Of a stretch of DNA of 21,525 bases, positions 5,618 to 13,263 are shown piece by piece. Every line of letters starts with the position of its first letter. Position 1 is the first letter of the stretch. The notes under the pieces were generated by a model that was not told where the DNA came from, ran no database searches, and saw only the letters and a list, made by a program, of their open reading frames with translations. This DNA comes from an uncultured Caryophanales bacterium (GTDB taxonomy: Bacteria; Bacillota_I; Bacilli_A; RFN20; CAG-826): the NCBI GenBank assembly GCA_947165725.1, contig CAMVBL010000013.1:1-21525 (forward strand), given 5' to 3'. The position numbers and the translations under genes are program-made.

Positions 5618-7611
5618 TACTCCAACTCAACAGCACCTGTATATAGTTGATAGTAGGCGCCTTTCTCTGCAATTAAGGATTCATGATTACCTCTTTCGAT
5701 AATCTCGCCTTTATCTAAAACAAGAATATAGTCAGCATTTTGAATAGTGCTTAATCTATGGGCAATAACAAATGTTGTTCGACCCTTCATTAATTGATCC
5801 ATACCTTTTTGCACTAAGCGTTCAGTACGAGTATCAATAGAAGATGTCGCTTCATCAAGAATCATAACAGGAGCATCAGCGATAGCCGCTCTTGCAATAG
5901 AGATTAATTGTCTTTGACCTTGTGATAAGTTACTTCCATCACCTGAAAGCATAGTGTTAAAGCCTTGAGGTAATCTCATAATAAAGTCATAAGCGTTAGC
6001 GATCTTCGCGGCTTCATAAACTTCTTCATCAGTCGCGTCTAATCTACCATATCTGATATTATCCATGACTGTACCGGTGAATAAGTTTACATCTTGTAAA
6101 ATCACGCCTAAAGAGTGACGTAAGTCGTCTTTCTTAATCTTATTGATATTTATGCCATCGTAACGGATTTTGCCATCAGCGATGTCATAGAAACGGTTAA
6201 TTAAGTTAGTAATGGTGGTCTTACCCGCACCAGTCGCGCCCACTAAAGCGATTTGTTGACCTGGGTGAGCGTAAACACTAACGTTTTTAAGAACGGTCTT
6301 CTTACCATCATAGGAGAAATCAATATCATCGATAACAATATCACCTTTAAGTTCAGTATATGTAATCGTACCATCTGCTTTATGAGGATGTTTCCAAGCA
6401 TAGTCTCTTGTTCTTTCACTAGTTTCTTCAAATGTGCCATCTTCATGGTATTTGATATTCACTAATGTGACATAGCCATCATCCGCTTCAACGGCTTCAT
6501 CTAATAAGTCAAAGCATCTTGATGCACCAGCGGTACCCATGACAACGAATGTCACTTGTTGAGAGAAGTTAGAAATATTTTGTGTAAACATTCTCGATAA
6601 CATTAAGAATGGGACAAGTAAAGTACTATAGAACGCTGTGGTATCAACAACCTTCATACCAGAAAGTGATAAGTTTTGTGCTCCTGGTGTGAGATATAGG
6701 ATACAGCCAACAATTGCAATAATAACGTAGATGAAGTTACCAATGTTACCATTGATTGGCATCATGATATTACCAGCGATATTCGCCGCTGTTGAGTTGT
6801 TATATAATTCGTCATTAACTTTCTCAAAGCCTTTTAAGCTATCTTCTTCGTGAGTGAATACTTTAATGACCTTTAAGCCAGTAATACTTTCTTCAATATT
6901 ACCTTCAACTTTACCAATGCTCGTTTGTTGTGCCACAAAGAAACGTGAAGCACGTCCACCAACAATCTTAGTATTAAAGAACATGGCAATAGTGCCAGCG
7001 ATAACAACTAGAGTCATCCAAATAGAGAAGGATAACATCACAAATAAACAACCAACAACTGTAATACCAGTAGAGATGATATTTGGTAATGATTGTGAGA
7101 TTAATTGTCTAATGGTATCGATATCGTTAGTATATAACGACATAATGGCACCATTTTGGTGTGTATCAAAATATTTGATAGGAAGCTTTTGCATGTGGGA
7201 GAACATCTTATTACGGAAAAGGTTTAAATACTTTTGTGTAACAATCGCCATTGTTCTAGTCCATGTCCATGAACAAAGAACACCCACTAAATAGATGATG
7301 CCTAAAGCAATCATTAAGGTCACTAAGTTAACACCTTTAAGAGGAATACCACCTAACAAGGAAATATCAAATGAACCGGTGAGGATATTAACATCCGCTA
7401 AAGGATCCATTTTCATTGGAATAGCCTTTGTTAATAAGTCAGTAATCATACTAGCGAAGACTGAACCACTTAAATTAACAAAGATTGAAAGGATAAGAGT
7501 GACTAAGGAAATAATTAATTCGAGCTTAAAGTTTTTCCAAAGTGATTTGACTAAACGTTTGACTGTGCCTTTTTTAGGCTTAGCGTATTGTCTAATACGA
7601 GGAGCTGGCAT
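5617..7611 (-). CDS. ABC exporter half-transporter (catalytic half)
   Basis: This 664-residue protein is a fused membrane domain plus ATPase of the MsbA/multidrug exporter type. The membrane domain covers about residues 30-360 with the usual six helices. The ATPase has all consensus residues: Walker A GATGAGKT (458-465), Q-loop Q506, signature LSQGQ (562-566), Walker B VMILDE with catalytic E587, and switch H618. Residues about 372-422 form an extra hydrophilic linker, rich in charged residues and including AWKHPHKADGT, before the ATPase. The linker is absent from the partner. I start at ATG 7611 because AAAGGAGGT (7619-7627) lies 7 bases upstream; an in-frame ATG at 7653 lies inside the previous gene and would add 14 residues. 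Only one base separates it from the upstream gene's stop, so translation is coupled. It pairs with the next gene product as a heterodimer. The exported substrate is unknown. Confidence 0.93.
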   Translation of the reverse strand: MPAPRIRQYAKPKKGTVKRLVKSLWKNFKLELIISLVTLILSIFVNLSGSVFASMITDLLTKAIPMKMDPLADVNILTGSFDISLLGGIPLKGVNLVTLMIALGIIYLVGVLCSWTWTRTMAIVTQKYLNLFRNKMFSHMQKLPIKYFDTHQNGAIMSLYTNDIDTIRQLISQSLPNIISTGITVVGCLFVMLSFSIWMTLVVIAGTIAMFFNTKIVGGRASRFFVAQQTSIGKVEGNIEESITGLKVIKVFTHEEDSLKGFEKVNDELYNNSTAANIAGNIMMPINGNIGNFIYVIIAIVGCILYLTPGAQNLSLSGMKVVDTTAFYSTLLVPFLMLSRMFTQNISNFSQQVTFVVMGTAGASRCFDLLDEAVEADDGYVTLVNIKYHEDGTFEETSERTRDYAWKHPHKADGTITYTELKGDIVIDDIDFSYDGKKTVLKNVSVYAHPGQQIALVGATGAGKTTITNLINRFYDIADGKIRYDGININKIKKDDLRHSLGVILQDVNLFTGTVMDNIRYGRLDATDEEVYEAAKIANAYDFIMRLPQGFNTMLSGDGSNLSQGQRQLISIARAAIADAPVMILDEATSSIDTRTERLVQKGMDQLMKGRTTFVIAHRLSTIQNADYILVLDKGEIIERGNHESLIAEKGAYYQLYTGAVELE

Positions 7612-7612
7612 A

Positions 7613-9409
7613 TTAATTACCTCCTTTCTGTGTTTGAGATTGATAAACTTCACGATAAATCTCGTTATTCTCTAATAACTGTTTATGTGTACCAATACCA
7701 TTTATTTCACCGTTATCTAAAACAATGATTTGATCAGCTTCTTCAATAGAACTAATTCTTTGAGCGATGACAATTTTTGTCATATCTGGTAAATCATTCT
7801 TTAAGGCTTTTCTAATTAATCTATCAGTCTTAGTGTCCACAGCGGAGGTGGAGTCATCTAAGATTAAAATCTTAGGATTCTTAAGTAACGCTCTTGCGAT
7901 ACATAATCTTTGTTTTTGACCGCCAGAGAAGTTCGCGCCACCTTGTTCAACGACTTTATTAAGTCTTTCTTGTGTGGCTTCAATAGTTTCAGACATTTGT
8001 GCTACTCTTAAGGCTTTAACGATTTCTTCATCTGTCGCTTCTTTATTACCCCAACGCATATTAGAGGCTACTGTACCACTAAATAAGAAGTTCTTTTGAA
8101 GAACTACAGCCACAGAGTCTCTTAGTGTTTTAAGGTCATAACTTCTAACATCATTACCGCCTACTAAAACTCTTCCTTCAGTGGTGTCATATAATCTAGA
8201 AATTAAATTAACTAATGTGGATTTACCGCTACCAGTGGAACCGATAATACCAATAAATTCACCAGACTTAATATTGATATTTAAGCCATTAACAGCATAA
8301 CGTTCTGCTTCTTTTTTATACTTAAAGGAAACATTATCAAATACTACAGAACCATCATTAACTTCCATCACTGGGTTTTCTGGATTCTTAATTGTGGGTT
8401 CCTCATCTAAAACTTCACTAATACGTCTAATAGATTCAAATGACATGACTAACATCGTGACAATCATAGAAATCATCATGATAGACATTAAGATTTGAAT
8501 ACCATATGTGAGTAACGCGGACATATCTGGAATAGATAATTGTCCCCATTGGAATAAAATAGTTGGATTACCATCAGCATCAGTGCCCCAGTACGGTGTT
8601 GTTTCTTTAAAGATTAACGTTGCTGCGAAGAACATTGTAATAATATAAACAACGTGGATAGATGTATTCATTAGAGGTGTCATTAAAGAGACAATCTTTT
8701 CTGCTTTAATGAATTCCTTACTTAAATTATTAGAGGCAGTGGAGAACTTATTATCTTCATAGCCTTCTCTAACATAAGATTTAACCACTCTCATACCAGA
8801 GACATTTTCTTGTACTGATTCATTAAGAGCATCGTATTTCTTAAAGACTCTTCTAAAGATACCCATCGCAAATCTAGCTAAGACCACAAAGATAATGCCA
8901 ATCACAGGAATAGCGGCTACAAAGATCCAGGCTAAATGACCACCAACAATGAAAGCCATAATCGCAGAGAAGATGAGCATTAATGGTGCTCTAACAACAA
9001 TTCTAATTGCCATTGCAAATGAGTTTTGTGTATTGGTGACATCTGTGGTCATTCTGGTCACTAAACTAGAAGCGTGGAAATGGTCGATATTCTCAAATGA
9101 GAATGATTCAACTTTTTGATATAAATCGTGTCTTAAGTTTTTAGCAAAGCCACTGGCAGCATAAGCGGCAAATCTACCACCTAAGATACCACAGGCAATA
9201 GAAACAACCGCCATGGCTAATATCACTAAAATGAAAGGAAGTAATTCTTGAATGGAATTAACTTTCTCAATTCTTTCGACAAATTCACTCATTACTAATG
9301 GTAAAGCGCATTCAACTGCCGCTTCACCAATCATAAATAAAGGAGTAATAATCGCATATTTCTTAAATTCTCTAACGCTTTTTAGAACTTTAAATATTGA
9401 TTTAAGCAT
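7613..9409 (-). CDS. ABC exporter half-transporter (degenerate half)
   Basis: This 598-residue protein is the partner of the exporter encoded directly downstream. Six membrane helices occupy about residues 18-325. The ATPase has Walker A GSTGSGKS (390-397), Q-loop Q438, a full signature FSGGQ (494-498), but Walker B ILILDD, in which D519 replaces the catalytic glutamate, and AQR, in which Q550 replaces the switch histidine. These are the hallmark substitutions of the degenerate half in heterodimeric exporters such as TM287/288, BmrCD and LmrCD. AAGGAG lies about 10 bases before the ATG. It is the first gene of a three-gene operon under the promoter at 9442-9470. Such pairs usually export drugs, lipids or peptides and are commonly controlled by a MarR-type repressor. 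No such repressor gene is in this window. Confidence 0.93.
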   Translation of the reverse strand: MLKSIFKVLKSVREFKKYAIITPLFMIGEAAVECALPLVMSEFVERIEKVNSIQELLPFILVILAMAVVSIACGILGGRFAAYAASGFAKNLRHDLYQKVESFSFENIDHFHASSLVTRMTTDVTNTQNSFAMAIRIVVRAPLMLIFSAIMAFIVGGHLAWIFVAAIPVIGIIFVVLARFAMGIFRRVFKKYDALNESVQENVSGMRVVKSYVREGYEDNKFSTASNNLSKEFIKAEKIVSLMTPLMNTSIHVVYIITMFFAATLIFKETTPYWGTDADGNPTILFQWGQLSIPDMSALLTYGIQILMSIMMISMIVTMLVMSFESIRRISEVLDEEPTIKNPENPVMEVNDGSVVFDNVSFKYKKEAERYAVNGLNINIKSGEFIGIIGSTGSGKSTLVNLISRLYDTTEGRVLVGGNDVRSYDLKTLRDSVAVVLQKNFLFSGTVASNMRWGNKEATDEEIVKALRVAQMSETIEATQERLNKVVEQGGANFSGGQKQRLCIARALLKNPKILILDDSTSAVDTKTDRLIRKALKNDLPDMTKIVIAQRISSIEEADQIIVLDNGEINGIGTHKQLLENNEIYREVYQSQTQKGGN

Positions 9410-9441
9410 CTAAATATTCTCCTTTCTTGTCATGCTAGAAA

Positions 9442-9470
9442 ATTGTAAAGTTCGATAACGAACTTGTCAA
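9442..9470 (-). promoter_or_regulatory. near-consensus promoter of the ABC exporter operon
   Basis: On the minus strand, TTGACA (9470-9465), exactly 17 bases and TACAAT (9447-9442) form an almost perfect sigma-70 promoter. The leader of about 25 bases carries AAGGAG before the ATG at 9409. This is the strongest promoter in the window, which fits tight control by a repressor. Confidence 0.82.
9448..9465. promoter_or_regulatory. operator-like palindrome filling the promoter spacer
   Basis: AAGTTCG (9448-9454), centre ATAA and CGAACTT (9459-9465) form a perfect 7-bp inverted repeat. It spans the whole 17-base spacer between the -35 and -10 boxes and touches the last -35 base. That position and size suit a dimeric MarR-type repressor. 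The identity of the regulator is inference. Confidence 0.65.
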
Positions 9471-9490
9471 TTGAAAAACAACAATGACTA

Positions 9491-9530
9491 CCAAAGTTGG
9501 CGGAAACTAATACAAAAGTTGTATAATATA
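9491..9530 (+). promoter_or_regulatory. glf promoter with a motif shared with the HTH gene
   Basis: TATAAT (9522-9527) lies 9 bases before the ATG at 9537, predicting a leader of about 3 bases. Upstream, CCAAAGTTGGCGG (9491-9503) includes TTGGCG as a weak -35 with a 19-base spacer. A nearly identical 13-mer and the same downstream 9-mer occur at identical spacing before the HTH gene (12476-12516). Confidence 0.5.
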
Positions 9531-9536
9531 GTGGCT

Positions 9537-10646
9537 ATGAAAAAGAATTATGATTATTTAATTGTTGGCGCTGGTTTATTCGGCGCGGTGACCGCTCATG
9601 AATTAAACAAACGCGGCTATAAAGTTTTAGTGGTGGAAAAACGTAATAACATCGCTGGAAACATCTACACAGAAGAAATTGAAGGTATCCAAGTTCATAA
9701 ATATGGACCACATATTTTCCATACCTCTAAAAAAGAAATCTGGGACTATGTTAATCAATTTGCAAAGTTCAACGATTTCATTAACATGCCTTTAGCCTAT
9801 TACAAAGGCAAGTACTATAACATGCCATTCAACATGAACACATTCCATCAAATTTTTGGAGTGGATAAACCAGAAGAAGCTAAGGCGTGTATCGAAAAAG
9901 AGATAAAAGCCGCGAATATCAAGGAACCAAAAAATCTTGAAGAAAAAGCGATCTCAATGGTGGGTACAACTATCTATGAAATGCTCATTAAAGGCTATAC
10001 CCAAAAACAATGGGGTAGACCTTGTAATGAACTTCCACCTTTTATCATCACTCGTTTACCAGTGAGATATGAATATAACAACAACTACTTCAATGATATC
10101 TATCAAGGTATCCCAATCGGTGGCTACACCAAATGGATTGCTAATATGCTTAAAGGCATTGAAGTGAGATTAGGTGTTGATTATTTAGAACATAAAGATG
10201 AATTAAACGCTCTCGCGGATGAAATCATCTATACTGGCGAAATCGATAAGTTCTTTGACTATAAGTTAGGCGCTCTTGAATGGAGATCACTTAGATTCGA
10301 AGAAGAAATCATCGATAAACCTGATTACCAAGGTAATGCTGTTGTTAACTATACAGAATATGAAGTGCCATATACCCGTATCGCTGAACATCAATACTTT
10401 GAACCAGGACAAAAGCACAATAAGACAGTTATCACAAAAGAGTACTCTAAGACTTGGACTTTAGGGGACGAAGCATATTATCCTCTTAATAATGAGAAGA
10501 ATAGTGTGTTATACTTAAAATACCAAGAATTAGCCAAACAAAACCCACATATTCACTTCGGTGGTCGTTTAGGTACCTATTCTTATTACAACATGGATGT
10601 CGTGGTAGAGAAGGCACTTCAATTAGTAGAGAGCCTTCTTAACTAA
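9537..10646 (+). CDS. glf: UDP-galactopyranose mutase
   Basis: This 369-residue flavoenzyme interconverts UDP-galactopyranose and UDP-galactofuranose, supplying galactofuranose for surface glycans. The N-terminal FAD-binding motif is YLIVGAGLFG (7-16) with E34 at the end of the second strand. It is followed by the family motifs HKYGPHIFHT (54-63), QKQWG with W159, and ITRLPVR (171-177) with the conserved arginines. Length is normal for the bacterial enzyme. I chose ATG 9537 because GAGLFG then sits at the usual distance from the N-terminus and the promoter -10 is just upstream; sequence further 5' is non-coding in character. No ribosome binding site is visible. It is followed by a glycosyltransferase with its own promoter and no terminator in between, so partial co-transcription is likely. 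Confidence 0.95.
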   Translation: MKKNYDYLIVGAGLFGAVTAHELNKRGYKVLVVEKRNNIAGNIYTEEIEGIQVHKYGPHIFHTSKKEIWDYVNQFAKFNDFINMPLAYYKGKYYNMPFNMNTFHQIFGVDKPEEAKACIEKEIKAANIKEPKNLEEKAISMVGTTIYEMLIKGYTQKQWGRPCNELPPFIITRLPVRYEYNNNYFNDIYQGIPIGGYTKWIANMLKGIEVRLGVDYLEHKDELNALADEIIYTGEIDKFFDYKLGALEWRSLRFEEEIIDKPDYQGNAVVNYTEYEVPYTRIAEHQYFEPGQKHNKTVITKEYSKTWTLGDEAYYPLNNEKNSVLYLKYQELAKQNPHIHFGGRLGTYSYYNMDVVVEKALQLVESLLN

Positions 10647-10651
10647 GCAAC

Positions 10652-10679
10652 TTGCATAAATATTCTACTTTACTATAAT
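10652..10679 (+). promoter_or_regulatory. promoter of second glycosyltransferase gene
   Basis: TTGCAT (10652-10657), 16 bases and TATAAT (10674-10679) form a good sigma-70 promoter with the same -35 and spacing as the one at 11783. The leader would be about 30 bases without a ribosome binding site at a usable distance. A second possible -10, TTTAAT at 10702-10707, ends 8 bases before the ATG. Confidence 0.62.
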
Positions 10680-10715
10680 GTTTTAAGGCTGAAGGGCCGT
10701 GTTTAATAACGAATT

Positions 10716-11750
10716 ATGAAATACATTACATTTACAATTCCTTGCTACAACTCACAAGACTACATGCGCCACTGCATCGATAACCTCGTTGCCGCTGGTG
10801 AAGATGTTGAGGTCATCATCGTCAATGACGGTAGTAAAGATGACACAGGAAAAATTGCTGACGAATATGAAAAGAAATACCCAACAATCGTGAAAGCTAT
10901 TCAAAAAGAGAATGGTGGTCATGGTTCAGGCGTTATGGCGGGTATCCGCAATGCTAGTGGTATGTTCTTTAAGGTTGTCGATAGTGACGACTGGATTGAA
11001 ACTAAAGATGTTTTAGACATGCTTGAATTAATCAAACGTCATGAGGCAGAAAAAGTTGATATCGACTTATACATCACAAACTATGTTTATGAACACGCTG
11101 CGGACAATTCACAATATGTCATGCATTACCGTAAATGCTTACCACCAGAACAAATCTTTGCCTGGGAAGAAATGAAGCGTGTGAAATTAGAAACAGTCTT
11201 TTTAATGCACTCATTAATGTATAGAACTTCTAAGTTAAGAGAATCCAAGATGGATCTTCCTAACCATACCTTCTATGTTGATGACATCTATGCCTATCAA
11301 CCATTACCATTTATGAAGAAGATCTTCTATCACGATATCGATTTATATCATTACTTCATCGGTAGAGCGGATCAATCCGTTAACTATGGCACAATGTGTA
11401 AGAGATATGAACAACAAATGAGAGTGTTCAAAATCATGTTCACAGCCTATAAGTATGATGAAATCATTAAACAACCAAAACACTTAAAGAAATATATGTT
11501 CAAATGGTTAATGACAATATGTGGCATTACCATTATGACCATCGTTGGCACTAAAGAAGATAAAAAGAAACGTTGGAAAGTGTTCCACGAATACTTCGAT
11601 GAACTTAAAGGACTCGATAAGAAACTCTATAACAAGATTAGACATCGTTCCTTAGCGTGCTTCGCCTTCAACTTACCAGGTTATGGTTTAAAGTCATTCG
11701 CCAGTAAGAATGGTTACAAAGTTTTCCAAAAGAGATTAAAACTTGGCTAA
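10716..11750 (+). CDS. family 2 glycosyltransferase
   Basis: This 344-residue GT-A enzyme is predicted to add a sugar to a surface glycan or glycolipid, working at the cytoplasmic face. Visible motifs are TIPCYNSQ (7-14), DGS at 38-40, ENGGHGSG at 65-72 and the metal-binding DSDDW at 89-93, the order expected for the family. The C-terminal third (about 230-344) is basic with hydrophobic patches (for example MFKWLMTICGITIMTIVG), suggesting membrane association rather than clear spanning helices. It lies 69 bases after glf, so a galactofuranosyltransferase or related role is an attractive inference, but sugar specificity cannot be read from these motifs. It differs clearly from the first glycosyltransferase, which has the Alg5/DPM1-like DTQCGFK motif that this one lacks. 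Confidence 0.88.
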   Translation: MKYITFTIPCYNSQDYMRHCIDNLVAAGEDVEVIIVNDGSKDDTGKIADEYEKKYPTIVKAIQKENGGHGSGVMAGIRNASGMFFKVVDSDDWIETKDVLDMLELIKRHEAEKVDIDLYITNYVYEHAADNSQYVMHYRKCLPPEQIFAWEEMKRVKLETVFLMHSLMYRTSKLRESKMDLPNHTFYVDDIYAYQPLPFMKKIFYHDIDLYHYFIGRADQSVNYGTMCKRYEQQMRVFKIMFTAYKYDEIIKQPKHLKKYMFKWLMTICGITIMTIVGTKEDKKKRWKVFHEYFDELKGLDKKLYNKIRHRSLACFAFNLPGYGLKSFASKNGYKVFQKRLKLG

Positions 11751-11758
11751 TAACAAAG

Positions 11759-11781
11759 ACCTCTCAAATGAGAGGTTTTTT
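11759..11781 (+). terminator. intrinsic terminator after the glf-glycosyltransferase unit
   Basis: ACCTCTC (11759-11765), loop AAAT and GAGAGGT (11770-11776) form a perfect 7-bp stem running into six consecutive T. This is the clearest terminator in the window. Confidence 0.93.
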
Positions 11782-11782
11782 G

Positions 11783-11810
11783 TTGCATCTTAAAGTTATT
11801 CTTATAGAAT
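11783..11810 (+). promoter_or_regulatory. promoter of the six-helix membrane protein gene
   Basis: TTGCAT (11783-11788), 16 bases and TAGAAT (11805-11810). The leader carries GGGAG (11825-11829), 8 bases before the ATG at 11838. Confidence 0.6.
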
Positions 11811-11837
11811 AGTAGTTATCACAAGGGAGTAATTAAA

Positions 11838-12353
11838 ATGAAAGAAAAAACTGCAAGTATTGTTTCTGCAATCATTACAATTGCCTTAGGCATTCTTATC
11901 GCTATCTTTGGTTTTGGTGCTTTAGACATTTATGTCGGTATTGGCTGTTTAGTTGCTGGTGTCGTTTTAGCGGTCGTTAACATCGTTTTCATCGCTAAAA
12001 AGAAACCAATATCATTCAGTGGCCTATTCTTAGGCGTAGCGTTGATTGTTATCGGTATCTTCTTATTAACAGGCTACTTATCATTTGGTGTCTTAGAACA
12101 TCTAATAGTTGCGATTATCTTAGGCTTAGGTATTGCGTTAGCACTATATGGCATCTTAACAATTGCTGTGGCTAAACAAGTACCATTTGGCGTGGTTCAA
12201 ATGATTCTTGGTTTAGCCATTATTGCTTTAGCAATTGTTTACATGAACGTTGCGGAATTCAGAACAGCCTTCTGGATTATCGTCGGCGTCATCATCGCTA
12301 TCTATGGTGTCTTAGACTTAGTAATGATCTTAACCAATAAGAAAAAGAAATAA
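11838..12353 (+). CDS. six-helix membrane protein, DUF308/HdeD-like
   Basis: This 171-residue protein is almost entirely hydrophobic. I place six membrane segments at about 8-28, 30-53, 57-78, 84-109, 115-134 and 141-165, with short basic loops (AKKKP at 53-57, NKKKK at the C-terminus). The paired-helix pattern, with repeated G-I-x-hydrophobic strings and a size of 170-190 residues, matches small DUF308/HdeD-type membrane proteins, whose role is mostly unknown apart from acid stress in enteric bacteria. There are no catalytic or ligand-binding residues to point to. It is transcribed alone between two terminators and precedes the HTH-membrane regulator on the same strand, so a functional link is possible but unproven. 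Confidence 0.7.
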   Translation: MKEKTASIVSAIITIALGILIAIFGFGALDIYVGIGCLVAGVVLAVVNIVFIAKKKPISFSGLFLGVALIVIGIFLLTGYLSFGVLEHLIVAIILGLGIALALYGILTIAVAKQVPFGVVQMILGLAIIALAIVYMNVAEFRTAFWIIVGVIIAIYGVLDLVMILTNKKKK

Positions 12354-12370
12354 GAAAAATAACAAATTTG

Positions 12371-12400
12371 AAAAGGAATCACGTAATGTGGTTCTTTTTC
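12371..12400 (+). terminator. intrinsic terminator after the six-helix protein
   Basis: AAAAGGAATCAC (12371-12382), loop GTAAT and GTGGTTCTTTTT (12388-12399) form a 12-bp stem with two G-U pairs. The 3' arm merges into a T-rich tract (CTTTTTC). Confidence 0.85.
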
Positions 12401-12458
12401 TTTTTCAATTGATAAGTTATACTCATATAGGCTATTTTTTCTTGAATGCACCTCAAAG

Positions 12459-12529
12459 TTTACGTAAATGCTAACCCAAAGTTGGTGGTGTATATTATCG
12501 AAAACAAATAATATAGAGTCAGCATTTGC
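12459..12529. repeat. nested inverted repeats upstream of the HTH gene
   Basis: Three symmetries lie in this 71-base span. TTTACGTAAA (12459-12468) is a perfect 10-base palindrome. GTAAATGCTAAC (12464-12475) recurs inverted at 12518-12529 with 10 of 12 matches. TATATTAT (12491-12498) pairs perfectly with ATAATATA (12508-12515). The span precedes the ribosome binding site of a DNA-binding protein gene, so autoregulatory operators are likely. A confident -35/-10 pair cannot be assigned. Confidence 0.5.
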
Positions 12530-12543
12530 TAGGAGGACTAGTT

Positions 12544-13263
12544 ATGACCACAGGTGAAAAGCTACAACAATTAAGAAAAGATAATAATTATACGCAAGAA
12601 GAACTCGCGGATATCATGAGTGTTTCTCGTCAATCCATTTCAAAATGGGAAAGCGATGTTTCCTTTCCTGAAACAGAGAAACTCATCGCGTTATCTAAAC
12701 TATATAAGTGCTCTATTGATTATTTACTTAATAATGAGAACGATGATCCTAATATCGCTATCACTAAAGAAATACGTGTAGTTAATAGACCATATAACAA
12801 AAGAAGATTGCCTTTAATCATATCCTCTTTAAGCACTTACTTTATATTATTTTTCCTTTATTCTTTTCCTTGGCTTGTTAGTGAAGGATATTTTATTAAT
12901 CATAGAGGCGAAATTCTTACGGTCAACGAAAGTTTTTATAGCCTAACACTTTTGACGCACGATCCATTTACAAACGGAATGGCCTTAAAATACCTTTGTG
13001 TAGGCACAATAGTGTTTATGGCATTTCAAATAACCGCTTGTTATATGTATGTTGTTTTTGATTTTAAAGGATTTAAAACCGCGATTAGAATCTCTAATAT
13101 CATCTTATTTATTTTGATATTTGTGTTTTTCGGAGGGTTAAGTTTGGCTCTTAGAAACGGCAGCAATATCAATTGGATGCCACCATTCTACATTGCGTTA
13201 GCTTTAACATTTATACTAGCGGTAATCCAATACGCTATACCACAAATCAGAAAGACTCGTTAA
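12544..13263 (+). CDS. XRE-family HTH regulator with a four-helix membrane domain
   Basis: This 239-residue protein combines an N-terminal XRE/Cro-type helix-turn-helix (residues 4-61, with YTQEELADIMSVSRQSISKWE as recognition region and FPETEKLIALSKLYKCSIDYLL following) with a membrane domain. The membrane segments are at about 90-112, 148-173, 182-204 and 213-233, and a loop of about 35 residues follows the first. It would be a membrane-tethered transcription factor that may sense an envelope signal. AGGAGG (12531-12536), 7 bases before ATG 12544, fixes the start; an in-frame TTG at 12526 lies upstream of that site. Inverted repeats upstream suggest autoregulation. Its leucine codons are mixed, between those of the AbiE-type pair and the core genes. 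Its 3' end overlaps the convergent GH2 gene by 17 bases. The target genes are unknown. Confidence 0.87.
   Translation: MTTGEKLQQLRKDNNYTQEELADIMSVSRQSISKWESDVSFPETEKLIALSKLYKCSIDYLLNNENDDPNIAITKEIRVVNRPYNKRRLPLIISSLSTYFILFFLYSFPWLVSEGYFINHRGEILTVNESFYSLTLLTHDPFTNGMALKYLCVGTIVFMAFQITACYMYVVFDFKGFKTAIRISNIILFILIFVFFGGLSLALRNGSNINWMPPFYIALALTFILAVIQYAIPQIRKTR

Noticed and set aside
7612..7653. Upstream ATG for the second ABC gene
   Set aside because: It lies inside the first ABC gene and has no strong ribosome binding site, while AAAGGAGGT sits 7 bases before ATG 7611.
6854..7675. Two long open frames on the plus strand opposite the ABC genes
   Set aside because: They lie antisense to conserved, well-supported ABC transporter domains, have no promoter or ribosome binding site of their own, and translate to patternless hydrophobic sequence.
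9448..9465. LexA (SOS) box upstream of the ABC operon
   Set aside because: The Gram-positive LexA box is GAAC-N4-GTTC. Here the arms are inverted (GTTC-N6-GAAC), so it does not match.
9471..9536. N-terminal extension of Glf from a TTG codon
   Set aside because: The extension would run through the promoter -10 box and push the FAD motif away from the N-terminus, unlike the family.
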